From NCBI RefSeq assembly GCF_000346485.2, contig NZ_KQ976354.1:3289421-3353420 (forward strand): a DNA stretch of 64,000 nucleotides, read 5' to 3'. The DNA comes from Scytonema hofmannii PCC 7110 (GTDB lineage Bacteria > Cyanobacteriota > Cyanobacteriia > Cyanobacteriales > Nostocaceae). Each line of letters begins with the position of its first letter. The first letter of the stretch is position 1. The notes beneath the pieces are model-generated. The model searched no databases, was not told the DNA's origin, and saw nothing but the letters and a program-made list of their open reading frames with translations. Position numbers and translations under genes: made by a program. Below, one piece after another: positions 1-8,839 of the stretch.

Positions 1-2553
1 ACGGTTCCAGGCGGGGTAGTAGTACTCGAAATGAACCGCCGTTTGTTCTGCGATCGCCCGATGCACTTGCGTATAAAACTTACTGCCCACCACATCTGGA
101 AACAATTCCCAAATGCTTTTTCCCAGCAATGCTTCCTTAGGCAATCCAACCGTTTCCACAACCCGGTTATTGACGTAGATATAACGCCACTCTCGATCCA
201 GGACTAAAAACAGATCGTTAATTCCTGAGAGAACAGATTCCAGTTGCTCTTTCGCCGTTTCCACTTCTCGTCGCTGCGCCTGCTCGCGACGGGTTGACTC
301 CTGCCGCAACTGAGCCAATTTCAGGTTTGCCTCTACCCGTGCTAGAAGTTCGCGGGCAGAGAAGGGTTTGATCAGATAGTCATCGGCTCCTGCTTCGATT
401 CCTTCAATGCGAGACTCTTCTCCAGCACGAGCGGAAAGCAGGATGATGGGCAATTCCTTTGTCTGCGGGTCAGCCCTCAACTCCCGCAGCAACTCGAATC
501 CATCTAATTCCGGCATCATCACATCCGTAAGCACCAGATCGGGGAGTTGCTGACGAACGGCAGCTAATGCAGCCACCCCATCCCTCACCGCTTCCACTTC
601 ATACTGTTGGCTCAACAGACGCTTTACATAGTCACGCATATCGGCATTGTCATCTGCCAGCAGAATTCGTGTAGTCCGCTCAGAGGAGGAATCTTGCTCC
701 CCTGCTCCCCTGCTCCCCTGCCCCTCCTCTTCAGGGAGCCAACGTAATACTTCTTCAACATAAGGTGTAGCTCCTGTTACTGTTGATGTCAGAGTGCGGG
801 TTGAATTAATGCATTCGCTCGGCAAATGAGCATATCCAGTAGGAATTGATACGGTGAAACTCGTTCCCCGGTCAACGACGCTGCTCACCTGAATTGTGCC
901 ACCATGCAAGCGTACTAGTTCTTGAACTAACGACAGGCCAATCCCCGATCCTTCGTAAGTCCGTCCTCTTGCCCCCTGCACCCGATGAAACCGTTCAAAG
1001 ATGTGGGGTAGCTCGTCAGCTGGAATACCTGTACCCGTGTCCCGTACCTCTAGCTCAACGCAGTCTTGGCAATCGTACAGGGTAACCGCGATCTCTCCCT
1101 CAAACGTGAATTTAAAGGCGTTGGAGAGCAGGTTCAGCACAATCTTCTCCCACATCTGGCGATCGACATACACGAATCGAGATAAGGGAGAACAGTGTAC
1201 TACTAAACGCATCCCAGCCCGCTCGATAGCTGAACGAAACACGCCTGCTAAATCTGCTGTCAGCATCGCCAAGTCAGTCGGCTCATACACGGCTTGAACG
1301 CGATCTGCTTCAATCCGGGAGAAATCCAGTAAGGTATTGACCAGTTTTAACAAGCGCAGGGAATTACGATGAACGGTTTCCAGTTGTTCGCGTTCGCTCG
1401 GATTTAGTCCTGCGGAATTGCTTAGCGTATCTTTCAACAGTCCCAATATGAGTGTGAGGGGAGTGCGAAACTCGTGGCTGATGTTGCTGAAGAAGGTCGT
1501 TTTAGCTCGGTCTAGTTCTGCCAGTGCCTCTGCTCGTTTGCGTTCTGCTTCATACGCACGGGCATTGGCGATCGCGGTGCCAATGAACCCAGTGACAAGG
1601 TCAAAGAACGTCCGGTATGCTGTATCTAGCACGAGATAATGGCTAACGCCAACGACAAAAAGCCCGGTGAGATGCTCGTTGGTCCCGACAGAAATGGGAA
1701 GCACTAACACCTGCTTTGTCAAATCGGGACGGGGTTCGCCAGGAAACTGAGCAACGAGCGTTTCGAGGTTGGAGCACTCAGCGGGGCGCTGCGTCCGAAG
1801 CACCAACGCAAGCGGCAACACTGAGGAGTCATCGTCTGCGCTCACCACCCAAGGCAACAGATACCCGTCTTCGGGAAGCCCAACCGAGGCGCTCATTGTG
1901 GCGCGAGTACCCGTCTCGTCTACAAGGTAAATGGCGGCAAACGGGATGTCGTGTGGATTCTCAGCTATAACCTTCGCCGCTTCTTGGCATGCCTCCTCAG
2001 CCATTTGCGTTTCAGCGACGCGGCTCCCGATATTGCGGTGCGTTTCGAGCCGTCTCGCGCTGACGACTTGCTCGGTAGTCTCGGTACAAGGACAGAAGAT
2101 GCCTTGAACGGTTTTCCCATCGCTCGCGAGTATCGGACCAAAGGTGAACCTGACGTAGACTTCCTCAAGGGGGAGTCGGCGTGCGAAAAACATCCTCACG
2201 TCCTCGGATAACGTCGCACTCCCGGTAGCGTACACACTCTCAAGCATTGATCCGATTGTTTCCCAGATTTCCTGCCAGCACTCACGTGCGGGCTGACCGA
2301 GATAGCGAGGGTGCTTCGTCGCACCAAGGAAAGAGATATATGCGTCGTTGTAGAGGACGGTGAAGTCACGTCCCCAATACATCACGATCGGGATGCGAGA
2401 GGTGAGGCAAAGGCTCACTGCAACACGCAAGTTGTCTGGCCACTGTTCCGGCAGTCCTAAATCAGTCTTCGACCAGTCAAAAGCACGCATACGGGCTGCG
2501 AGTTCGCTATCGCCAGGAAAAAGACGCTCAAGCTTAGGGTCTATCGAGGTCAT
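1..2553 (-). CDS. Hybrid sensor histidine kinase (PAS-GAF-HisKA-HATPase-REC-PAS), C-terminus off the window
   Basis: Cytoplasmic two-component sensor with no membrane segment in the visible 851 codons. The start is the ATG at 2551-2553 (MTSIDPKLERLFPGDSELAA). Order: a PAS-like region at about 40-150, a GAF-like region at about 170-330, then the H-box SHEFRTPLT with phospho-accepting His360. The HATPase follows, with an N-box (NLLSNAFKFT) and G-boxes DTGTGIP and GSGIGLSLV. A receiver domain follows, with the acidic pair LLADD and phospho-acceptor Asp677 in LTDVMMPE. A second PAS begins near 780 and is cut by the window edge. The domain order is directly readable; the signal sensed is unknown. 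No neighbour suggests a partner regulator, and a further kinase module may lie beyond the edge. Confidence 0.93.
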   Translation of the reverse strand, partial: MTSIDPKLERLFPGDSELAARMRAFDWSKTDLGLPEQWPDNLRVAVSLCLTSRIPIVMYWGRDFTVLYNDAYISFLGATKHPRYLGQPARECWQEIWETIGSMLESVYATGSATLSEDVRMFFARRLPLEEVYVRFTFGPILASDGKTVQGIFCPCTETTEQVVSARRLETHRNIGSRVAETQMAEEACQEAAKVIAENPHDIPFAAIYLVDETGTRATMSASVGLPEDGYLLPWVVSADDDSSVLPLALVLRTQRPAECSNLETLVAQFPGEPRPDLTKQVLVLPISVGTNEHLTGLFVVGVSHYLVLDTAYRTFFDLVTGFIGTAIANARAYEAERKRAEALAELDRAKTTFFSNISHEFRTPLTLILGLLKDTLSNSAGLNPSEREQLETVHRNSLRLLKLVNTLLDFSRIEADRVQAVYEPTDLAMLTADLAGVFRSAIERAGMRLVVHCSPLSRFVYVDRQMWEKIVLNLLSNAFKFTFEGEIAVTLYDCQDCVELEVRDTGTGIPADELPHIFERFHRVQGARGRTYEGSGIGLSLVQELVRLHGGTIQVSSVVDRGTSFTVSIPTGYAHLPSECINSTRTLTSTVTGATPYVEEVLRWLPEEEGQGSRGAGEQDSSSERTTRILLADDNADMRDYVKRLLSQQYEVEAVRDGVAALAAVRQQLPDLVLTDVMMPELDGFELLRELRADPQTKELPIILLSARAGEESRIEGIEAGADDYLIKPFSARELLARVEANLKLAQLRQESTRREQAQRREVETAKEQLESVLSGINDLFLVLDREWRYIYVNNRVVETVGLPKEALLGKSIWELFPDVVGSKFYTQVHRAIAEQTAVHFEYYYPAWNR

Positions 2554-2961
2554 TATGTTTCTCTCCCCCATTCTAGATAGTATCTGATAGCAGATCCATT
2601 GCTAGGGGTGAGGACTGCGATGTACAAAACCGTCGCCAAACTTGGCTATCAATTACCAAATAGGTAGGCTAACTCCAACGCTGGTTTTTGAGATTTGTTA
2701 TGAGGGGTACTCTGTACCTACAAGGTATCCCCATTCCCGCAGGAACAGTTTGTTTGCCGTAGCTTGCCCTGTAACAGACAGTTAGTCTGTGCCTATTTGT
2801 GACCAGAACTAGTCTGGCGACCGAACCTGCACGTCTCGACTCCTTACGATCCTCTGGTCTTTCAGAGTTGGGATGGTACAAGCGTCGATGCTTATCACTT
2901 TAATTATTGCACGTTAAACAGGTTTAGGCAACATTATAGATGATTCTGGGTAAGAAAACGG
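2554..2961. other. Intergenic, no gene seen
   Basis: About 400 bases upstream of the sensor kinase. One open frame on the minus strand (2669-2881) has no recognisable motif and looks like chance. I see nothing I can name here. The kinase promoter should lie in the first 100 bases. Confidence 0.4.
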
Positions 2962-3114
2962 CTATCTAGTAGCAGCCGAGCGCTCATTTTCCCAACTGTT
3001 AACGGTTAGGAAAATCACTCCCAACTTGGCGGCAAATTTCTTCTGGGTTAGCCCCTTATGTTGCTGAAGCTCTCGAATCAGCTTGCCAATCTCCGGCTGC
3101 TTCGCTGTAAGCAC
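2962..3114 (-). pseudogene. Remnant of an XRE-type helix-turn-helix gene
   Basis: Reading from a GTG at 3112-3114 to a TAG at 2962-2964 gives 50 residues containing IGKLIRELQQHKGLTQKKFA followed by AKLGV and NSWENERS. This is the signature of the XRE/Cro helix-turn-helix (GLTQ..FA..LGV....NRWENGRS). The usual TFPTINRWENG segment is altered (IFLTVNSWENE) and no conserved sequence follows. It is most likely a truncated, decaying antitoxin or regulator gene; a tiny solo HTH protein is possible. Confidence 0.5.
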
Positions 3115-3378
3115 TTTGTTGCATTACTTGGTTGCACTACTTTTATATCTTAATCTGATAGTCGAAGATTAGTCACGCTTTATAAAATTTAACATATCAA
3201 AAGGATGATTTTTGACCCGATCTCACCACTGCTTTCAATCACTTTTATTTATTAATTCAACAAAAAAGAATATTTGCTTAGTTCAAAAGATTTACTTAAA
3301 GTAATTATTACAGAGATGAGTTGACGGTTCAAAGAACACGACAACAAATCAGCGAGTCACAAACTTAAATTCACAGGG

Positions 3379-3461
3379 CTTACGCAAAAATTGCTAGAAA
3401 CCTTGATTTATTGAACCGCCAAGACGCCAAGAGCGCCAAGAATTCGTAGAGCGTGCGTAAG
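3379..3461. repeat. Palindromic dispersed repeat with CTTACGCA / TGCGTAAG ends
   Basis: An 8-bp inverted repeat (3379-3386 and 3454-3461) encloses three CGCCAAGA-type direct repeats (about 3416-3440). This is typical of small dispersed cyanobacterial repeats. It lies 50 bases before the DUF1003 gene. The rest of 3115-3512 is AT-rich and shows no gene. Confidence 0.5.
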
Positions 3462-3512
3462 TCATAATTCATACAGTAACGAGTCTAAGTAGTACTTAAC
3501 AGGAGAGATAAA

Positions 3513-4139
3513 ATGAAAGCCCAAACCAACAAAACTGTCAAATCTGTTGTAGAACTTCCCCAAAGCCAAGAAGACACATCAACCGAACTGCAAAAGTCAC
3601 AAAAAACTGATTCTGACTTGACTATGGGGCAGCGCCTAGCTGATGCGATGGCAGCCAAAGTTGGTTCGTGGGCTTTTCTAACAGCCCAGACAAGTATTTT
3701 AGCAGCATGGGTTACTTTTAACTCAATACCGGGTCTACCTCACTGGGATCAACAACCATTTATTTTGCTAAACTTGGTCTTCTCTTTTGCTTCAGCATAC
3801 ACTGCTCCCATCGTATTGATGAGTCAAAACCGACAGTCAGAAGAAGATCGTCGCAACTCTCATATAGATCACGAAGTCAACCGCACCGCATCACAAAATA
3901 TTGAACTCCTGCATCAAAAATTAGACGCTCACGAACAACAGCGTTTGGAGTTAATGCAACTTCTCAAAGAACAGCAGCAACATTTAAGCGAGCTAAAAGC
4001 AAAAGCAGTTTTTGCTCAACAACAGCAAACAGAGAGCAAAGTGTCTGCTGAAGCAACCAAAAACCAGAATAATCTTGTTTATCTCCAGCCTGTTGTAGAC
4101 CGTGGCAGTGTATCTGTCAAAGTAGTTCGCAAAGTTTAG
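3513..4139 (+). CDS. DUF1003 family membrane protein
   Basis: 208 residues, preceded by a good ribosome site (AGGAGAG, 7 bases before ATG). Two hydrophobic helices (about 50-70, VGSWAFLTAQTSILAAW, and 83-103) are followed by APIVLMSQNRQSEEDR and an HEVNRTASQNIELLHQKLD motif, which is the DUF1003 signature. The C-terminal third (about 125-185) is Gln/Glu-rich and likely coiled coil. Family function is not established; it is an inner-membrane protein sometimes linked to ion or stress responses. It stands alone, 160 bases before the CadD-like gene. Confidence 0.85.
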   Translation: MKAQTNKTVKSVVELPQSQEDTSTELQKSQKTDSDLTMGQRLADAMAAKVGSWAFLTAQTSILAAWVTFNSIPGLPHWDQQPFILLNLVFSFASAYTAPIVLMSQNRQSEEDRRNSHIDHEVNRTASQNIELLHQKLDAHEQQRLELMQLLKEQQQHLSELKAKAVFAQQQQTESKVSAEATKNQNNLVYLQPVVDRGSVSVKVVRKV

Positions 4140-4301
4140 TCTTCAGGGCAATACTCAGAAAATAGGTGCGAAATACTTTGCAACCCTCGCATCACAGGTA
4201 ATCCCAATTTTAAAAAAATAGTGAGTTGAGAGTAAGTCTAAGTAAGACTTTCTCAATCCAAAATCTAAAATCCAAAATCCAAAATTTAAGGACTAGCAAC
4301 A

Positions 4302-4991
4302 ATGAGTACGTTTATAAATGCTGTTCCCTCTGGAATCGCCGCCTTTACCGCGACTAATCTTGATGATATCGTCATCCTAACACTACTTTTTTCGCAGGTT
4401 AATACAGCATTTCGGCACCGCCACATTATCGTAGGGCAGTATCTAGGCTTCACAGTCTTGGTTATTATCAGTCTGTTAGGGTTTTTTGGGAGTTTTGTTC
4501 TGCCTAGTGTTTGGTTGGATGTTTCTGGCTTTATCCCCATTGCTGTAGGTTTAAATCGTTTGGTCAATATAGAAGAGGAAGATATAGATGATGAACTAGA
4601 GATACCTTCGTCTCAATTCTCACCTATAGGTAGTTTTCTGTCTCCTCAAACCTATGGTGTGGCAGCTATCACCTTTGCTAATGGTGGTGACAACATCGGT
4701 ATTTATATGCCATTATTTGCCAGCAGTAGTTCAGTGAATTTGCTAATTACTATAGGTGTATTCTTTATCCTTGTTGCAGTCTGGTGTTATATAGCCTATC
4801 AGTTAACTCATCAAAAAGCGATCGCCAAAATACTCATGCGCTATGGTAATTCGCTTGTACCATTCCTCTTGATTGGATTGGGCGTGTATATTGCATTGGA
4901 TAGCTTGGTTCTAGCAGTATTGTCAGTTGTTGTGATGTTCTTTGGTTGGATGTTTTTTAATATGTCACGTCAGCGCGTCACCTCTGCATAA
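4302..4991 (+). CDS. Cadmium-resistance (CadD-like) transporter, LysE superfamily
   Basis: 229 residues with several hydrophobic segments. The opening AAFTATNLDDIVILTLLFSQ (about residues 12-33) matches the Cad family motif, where NxDD lies in the first helix. A second NGGDNIG motif near residue 127 is the typical internal repeat. CadD-like proteins export Cd2+ or other small solutes across the cytoplasmic membrane; the cyanobacterial substrate is not known. No metal-responsive regulator (CadC/SmtB) is adjacent. The start ATG follows an AAGGACTAG stretch. Confidence 0.8.
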   Translation: MSTFINAVPSGIAAFTATNLDDIVILTLLFSQVNTAFRHRHIIVGQYLGFTVLVIISLLGFFGSFVLPSVWLDVSGFIPIAVGLNRLVNIEEEDIDDELEIPSSQFSPIGSFLSPQTYGVAAITFANGGDNIGIYMPLFASSSSVNLLITIGVFFILVAVWCYIAYQLTHQKAIAKILMRYGNSLVPFLLIGLGVYIALDSLVLAVLSVVVMFFGWMFFNMSRQRVTSA

Positions 4992-5160
4992 TCAAAATTA
5001 GTCAATCCCTACCTTAATAGGTGACTATAAAATTTTTTAATCTTTGGAGCAAAGTCATAATTGGTTTTAATAAATTCTTTCTATTATTTTGAAAATAAAT
5101 AGTGTTTGTTGCTATTAAAGTAGCTTAGATATAGTAGACTATACCTCCGAGGATGGTTAA

Positions 5161-5198
5161 CAGTGACCAGTGACCAGTAACCAGTGACCAGTGACCAG
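5161..5198. repeat. CAGTGAC heptamer tandem repeat (STRR)
   Basis: Five head-to-tail heptamers (CAGTGAC, one variant CAGTAAC) followed by CAG. It belongs to the short tandemly repeated repeats of filamentous cyanobacteria. The same unit recurs at 53823-53846 and, in reverse, near 21255-21272. It is intergenic here. Confidence 0.85.
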
Positions 5199-5352
5199 CT
5201 AATCCCCATACTTAAAAGTAGAGGATTTGAACAATGAATCAATCTCTTTTTTTCATGAATAAATTTTTGGGATTGTACCGTATACTTAACTGGTCAAATA
5301 AAAACAGTAAGTGCAAAAACTCGATGTTCTCGTAATAAAAAGGAGAAAAATT

Positions 5353-6003
5353 GTGAAAAGCTTTAAGGCAATTTTGGTGTTTCTGCTGCTATTAGTTAAC
5401 TTAGTTGTGGCTCAGCCTTCTTTTGCAGATCCCATCGCGGAAAAGAGTCCTGAGTATATCGGGATCAATCAACAGCTCGATCAACTCCTGCAAATCAGAA
5501 ATGACCCATCTCAAGGTGGTTACACCGTAGAAGATTTACAAAAAAGAATTGCTGACCTGCAATTTCAGAAATATATCCAAGAGAGTACAGAAGATTGGGG
5601 CGTTTGCCGCAACGAGACAGGGAAGACAATAGGTGTCTATGCCCATAAGCCAAGCAAATCTAGCACCCCTACCAATACCCTCTTCTACTTGGGAGCCGGT
5701 AAAAAAACCGATGATGAGTGGGACTGCGATGGCATATACCTACCTAACGATGCGAAAGTCGCTGGTATTAACCTTCCTGCTCCTGTAGCTGGACAAGCTG
5801 AACAGACAGCAGGACAACAGCCTTTCGTTCTCAAGATTGTAGATGGAACACAGTTAGTTGCTAGAACTAACGCTGTCACTGGTGACGTTGAATTGAATGC
5901 TCCTATTGCTGGAGTCATTGCAGCTGGTGAGCCGAACTGGTCAATTCCCAATCTCTCGCAAGCAGAAGTGAGCGCTCAAGTTCCCAATGCTCCCATTGAC
6001 TAG
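5353..6003 (+). CDS. Secreted protein of unknown function
   Basis: 216 residues from the GTG at 5353, chosen because AGGAGAA lies just upstream and the protein then begins with a clean signal peptide (VKSFKAILVFLLLLVNLVVA, cleavage near QPSFA-DP). A longer frame from 5311 would put a charged tail before the signal and is less likely. The mature part has a Gln-rich helical stretch (20-60) and then a Gly/Asp-rich domain with two Cys (WGVCRNETG and DEWDCDGIY). I do not recognise the family. A strong terminator follows at 6049. Confidence 0.75.
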   Translation: MKSFKAILVFLLLLVNLVVAQPSFADPIAEKSPEYIGINQQLDQLLQIRNDPSQGGYTVEDLQKRIADLQFQKYIQESTEDWGVCRNETGKTIGVYAHKPSKSSTPTNTLFYLGAGKKTDDEWDCDGIYLPNDAKVAGINLPAPVAGQAEQTAGQQPFVLKIVDGTQLVARTNAVTGDVELNAPIAGVIAAGEPNWSIPNLSQAEVSAQVPNAPID

Positions 6004-6048
6004 AAAGCACACTGCTGTGTCGTCAAGTTTTCCCACCTAATAATGTTC

Positions 6049-6082
6049 AACCTCCTCAATTGAGGGGGTTATTTTATTTTTT
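6049..6082 (+). terminator. Rho-independent terminator
   Basis: An 11-bp arm pair (AACCTCCTCAA / TTGAGGGGGTT, one G-T wobble) is followed by ATTTTATTTTTT. It sits 46 bases after the stop of the secreted-protein gene. Confidence 0.85.
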
Positions 6083-6258
6083 AAGTCACAACCCCAAACC
6101 TGCACCTATTAGAGCTTCAGTCCATTAATCCCACGCAAATTAGTTTCTTTGTAGGGACGCTTTCATTCAGCGCATCTCTAATAAAGAAACTGGGTTTTTG
6201 AAATTACTGTACCAATGCTCTAGTAGGCAATTAGACTTTTTAGATATCCTTTATCCTT

Positions 6259-6741
6259 TTAGTCCAAAAATATAGCGTCAAATACTGAACGCTTTACTCT
6301 GAAATTAATCGCCATTAATCTCTGATATAAATCATCCAAATTATCTATAACTATTCTGTCTTCAGAAGTCAAATTTTTGATAATTCCTAGAGTCCCTCTG
6401 ACATTTAAACCTAAGCGTATTGCTTCTTTTCTAGCAGCAAAATCATCAAGTATAACGTAATTAGCTTGTATTTCCGTCGCTAAAGCTATTGCTTCAGATT
6501 CTCCTTTACCCAGACGTGCATTTAGGCTATTTGCCAAAGATATTAGGTTAACTATTTGGATTTCTATCCGATTCTCATCAATTAATCTGTTAATGTATTT
6601 GCTTTTCTCATCTTGTTTAGCTTTGATTTCTGTATATACAATCTCTGGTAAATAAAATTCATTTGCTGCCTCAAGAAATTTTTACAAATAATCCAATTTT
6701 GCTAGAAAAATTAAAGGCGATGAATTAAAAACGATTTTCAC
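6259..6741 (-). pseudogene. DUF3368 PIN-like toxin with an in-frame nonsense codon
   Basis: Starting at the GTG at 6739-6741 the protein reads VKIVFNSSPLIFLAKLDYL, then TAA (6682-6684, codon 20). It then continues in the same frame: KFLEAANEFYLPEIVYTEIK, the acidic GKGESEAIALA and ILDDFAARKEA. Those are the DUF3368 N-terminus, central and C-terminal motifs. GAA to TAA at codon 20 would restore an intact gene of 160 residues. The start overlaps the stop of the upstream antitoxin (GTGA), the usual translational coupling. A re-start inside (TTG at 6537) would give only 92 residues without the first acidic motifs. It is either a genuine inactivated toxin or a base-call error. Confidence 0.8.
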
Positions 6742-6989
6742 TTATTTGACCAATTCCTTTCAATTTCTACATCTTCTGGCAATAAGTAAGAAAATTCTAT
6801 TCCGGCTATTTCTAATAATTTTAACAAGACTTCTGTGTCTAATTCCATGATTTCTGCTGCTTTTCTTAAACTAATAATCCTGGCGGATAAAGCACCAAGA
6901 ATAAAGAGAAAATTTTTCTTCTCCTCAAGATTTGGAAATATGGTAAGTTCTGAGGCGATTCCCTGGAATATTTCTGCTTTTGTAGTCAT
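6738..6989 (-). CDS. UPF0175-type antitoxin, partner of the DUF3368 toxin
   Basis: 83 residues from the ATG at 6987-6989 (MTTKAEIFQGIASELTIF); an upstream start at 7016 is possible but adds a hydrophobic tail unlike the family. The C-terminal half, LGALSARIISLRKAAEIMEL followed by LLKLLEIAGIEFSYLLPED, is the UPF0175 helix-turn-helix pattern (GxxSxxxAAELxGxxxxxFxxLLxxxGI). It overlaps the toxin start by four bases. The family normally represses its own operon and neutralises the PIN-like toxin. With the toxin interrupted, this antitoxin would be an orphan. Confidence 0.75.
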   Translation of the reverse strand: MTTKAEIFQGIASELTIFPNLEEKKNFLFILGALSARIISLRKAAEIMELDTEVLLKLLEIAGIEFSYLLPEDVEIERNWSNK

Positions 6990-7385
6990 GACAATGGTTG
7001 ATAAGATTAGTAGCACTTACTATATTACCTAACGGAAGCGGGGCTTGCTATACAGCAGTGGATGTGGTGTCTGTACTCTTAAGGTATTGCACAATACTTT
7101 GCTACTCACCTTAGTGAAGAAAAAGTTTGTGTAGACTGTAGCCAAAATATTTGGGAAGCCCTTAGCTTGTATGTCATGCAAGCATTTGGTCTTTCGCAAT
7201 GCACCTGTTGATCCCTCTAGACTTTTTTGTCTTAAAGATATATAATGTATCACAAAATAAAATTTTAAACCAAAAAATCTCACTAAAAACAGACTCCCAG
7301 TCTTAAATTTAGATGAAATAGTTAAAAAAATGTGAAAAATTCAGATAGAGTCATATACACAGTCAACCATTACCGTCTCTAACAG
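6990..7385. other. Intergenic, no gene seen
   Basis: About 395 bases between the divergent antitoxin and the ATPase gene. A minus-strand open frame at 7029-7283 shows no family signature. The promoter of the downstream cassette should lie in the AT-rich last 100 bases. Confidence 0.4.
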
Positions 7386-8834
7386 ATGAATGTTGATGAG
7401 GCATTGGTTGTTCTAGATATATTTCTAGAAAACCGCTTAAACAATCTACAGGAGCTAGTTTTCCGCCAATCCTGGGAGGGGCAAACTTACCAGGAAATAG
7501 CGGACAGCTCTAGTTATGATGCTAACTATATTAAGGATGTTGGTTCCAAGTTATGGAAGTTACTGTCTCAATCTCTGGATGAAGAGGTAACTAAAAGTAA
7601 TTTTCGTTCGGTCATTAGAAGGCGAGGGGAAAGTTCTGCTATTCATAAGAAATCGCAAAATGCCCAAGCGGTTCTGTCGCATTACCAACAGTTAGCAGAT
7701 AAGGAATATCTCGAACTGCCCACTGGCGATCGCGAAAACTTGGAATCTTCTATCGGTTACACGAGGCAAGAGGACCAGAAATCTTCAATCCCTGTTCCCG
7801 ATCGCTTGGATATTCCCAGCGGTCCAGTACCACTCAATTCCTTCTTTTATATTGAGCGTCCTCCCATTGAAGAACGTACCTATGCTGAGATTGCTAAACC
7901 GGGAAGCCTAATCCGGATTAAAGCACCCAAGCAGACGGGTAAAACCTCCCTGATGCAGAGAATTCTGACTCATGCCAGACAGACAATAGGCGTACACACT
8001 GTGTTGATTAGTTTTCAACTAGCAGACAGTCACGTGTTCACCAGTTTGGATAAATTCTTGCGATGGTTTTGTGCTAATGCCAGCCGCCAGTTAAACATAG
8101 AACCAAGGCTAGATGATTACTGGGATGAGGACATTGGCAGCAAAGTCAGCTGCACGTTGTATTTCCAAGAGTACCTCTTGCGGAAAATCGACTCTCCAGT
8201 CGTATGCGCTTTGGATGAAGTCAACCGAATTTTTGAGTATCCAGAAATCTCTGGTGACTTTTTGCCACTCCTGCGCTCCTGGTATGAGGATGCAGCAGAA
8301 TTGGAGATCTGGCAAAAATTGCGATTGCTTGTGGTTCATGCCACAGAAGCTTATATCCCTTTAGATATCAATCAATCCCCTTTTAATGTCGGGCTGGCAA
8401 TTAAATTACCAGAATTTACATTGGCACAGGTACAAGATTTAGCAATTCGTCATGGGTTGGATTGGGCAAAAGGAGAGATAGGGGCGCAAACACTGGCTCC
8501 TCTTGTCGCTATGATTGGCGGTCATCCTTATCTAGTACGTCTTGCTCTCTACCACTTAGCACGTCAAGAAGTAACCCTAGAGCACCTCCTGCATGAAGCT
8601 CCGACAATTGGTGGTATTTATAGCAATTACCTGCGGTATCATCTTGCAAATCTCCAAGAACATCCCGAACTAGCAACAGCATTTAAACGTGTTTTGACAG
8701 CAACTGAAGACGTGCAATTAGAAGCAATTTCTGCTTACAAATTAGAAAGCATGGGTTTGGTAAAGCTTGAAGGAAATCATGTAGTGCCTAGCTGTGAGTT
8801 GTATCGGCTGTATTTTTGCGAGCAATTGGGCTAG
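7386..8834 (+). CDS. AAA-like domain ATPase with N-terminal HTH-like region
   Basis: 482 residues. Residues 1-80 (EALVVLDIFLENRLNNLQEL, then RQSWEGQTYQEIA, then YIKDVGSKLWKLLSQ) resemble the helix-turn-helix region at the N-terminus of cyanobacterial vWA-MoxR-associated/AAA proteins. Residues 150-470 are an AAA-like (AAA_35 type) domain: Walker A RIKAPKQTGKTSL (about 178-190) and Walker B VVCALDEVNRIF (about 269-280). It ends five bases before the start of the next gene, itself an AAA_35 protein, so the two are surely co-transcribed. The family is STAND-like and presumed to be a regulatory switch; the ligand is unknown. Confidence 0.85.
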   Translation: MNVDEALVVLDIFLENRLNNLQELVFRQSWEGQTYQEIADSSSYDANYIKDVGSKLWKLLSQSLDEEVTKSNFRSVIRRRGESSAIHKKSQNAQAVLSHYQQLADKEYLELPTGDRENLESSIGYTRQEDQKSSIPVPDRLDIPSGPVPLNSFFYIERPPIEERTYAEIAKPGSLIRIKAPKQTGKTSLMQRILTHARQTIGVHTVLISFQLADSHVFTSLDKFLRWFCANASRQLNIEPRLDDYWDEDIGSKVSCTLYFQEYLLRKIDSPVVCALDEVNRIFEYPEISGDFLPLLRSWYEDAAELEIWQKLRLLVVHATEAYIPLDINQSPFNVGLAIKLPEFTLAQVQDLAIRHGLDWAKGEIGAQTLAPLVAMIGGHPYLVRLALYHLARQEVTLEHLLHEAPTIGGIYSNYLRYHLANLQEHPELATAFKRVLTATEDVQLEAISAYKLESMGLVKLEGNHVVPSCELYRLYFCEQLG

Positions 8835-8839
8835 TTGAT

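Noticed and set aside
2669-2881. 70-codon minus-strand frame upstream of the sensor kinase
   Set aside because: No motif, no start signal and no family resemblance; possibly decayed mobile DNA but not supportable.
7029-7283. 84-codon minus-strand frame
   Set aside because: Composition and lack of motifs indicate chance in an intergenic region.
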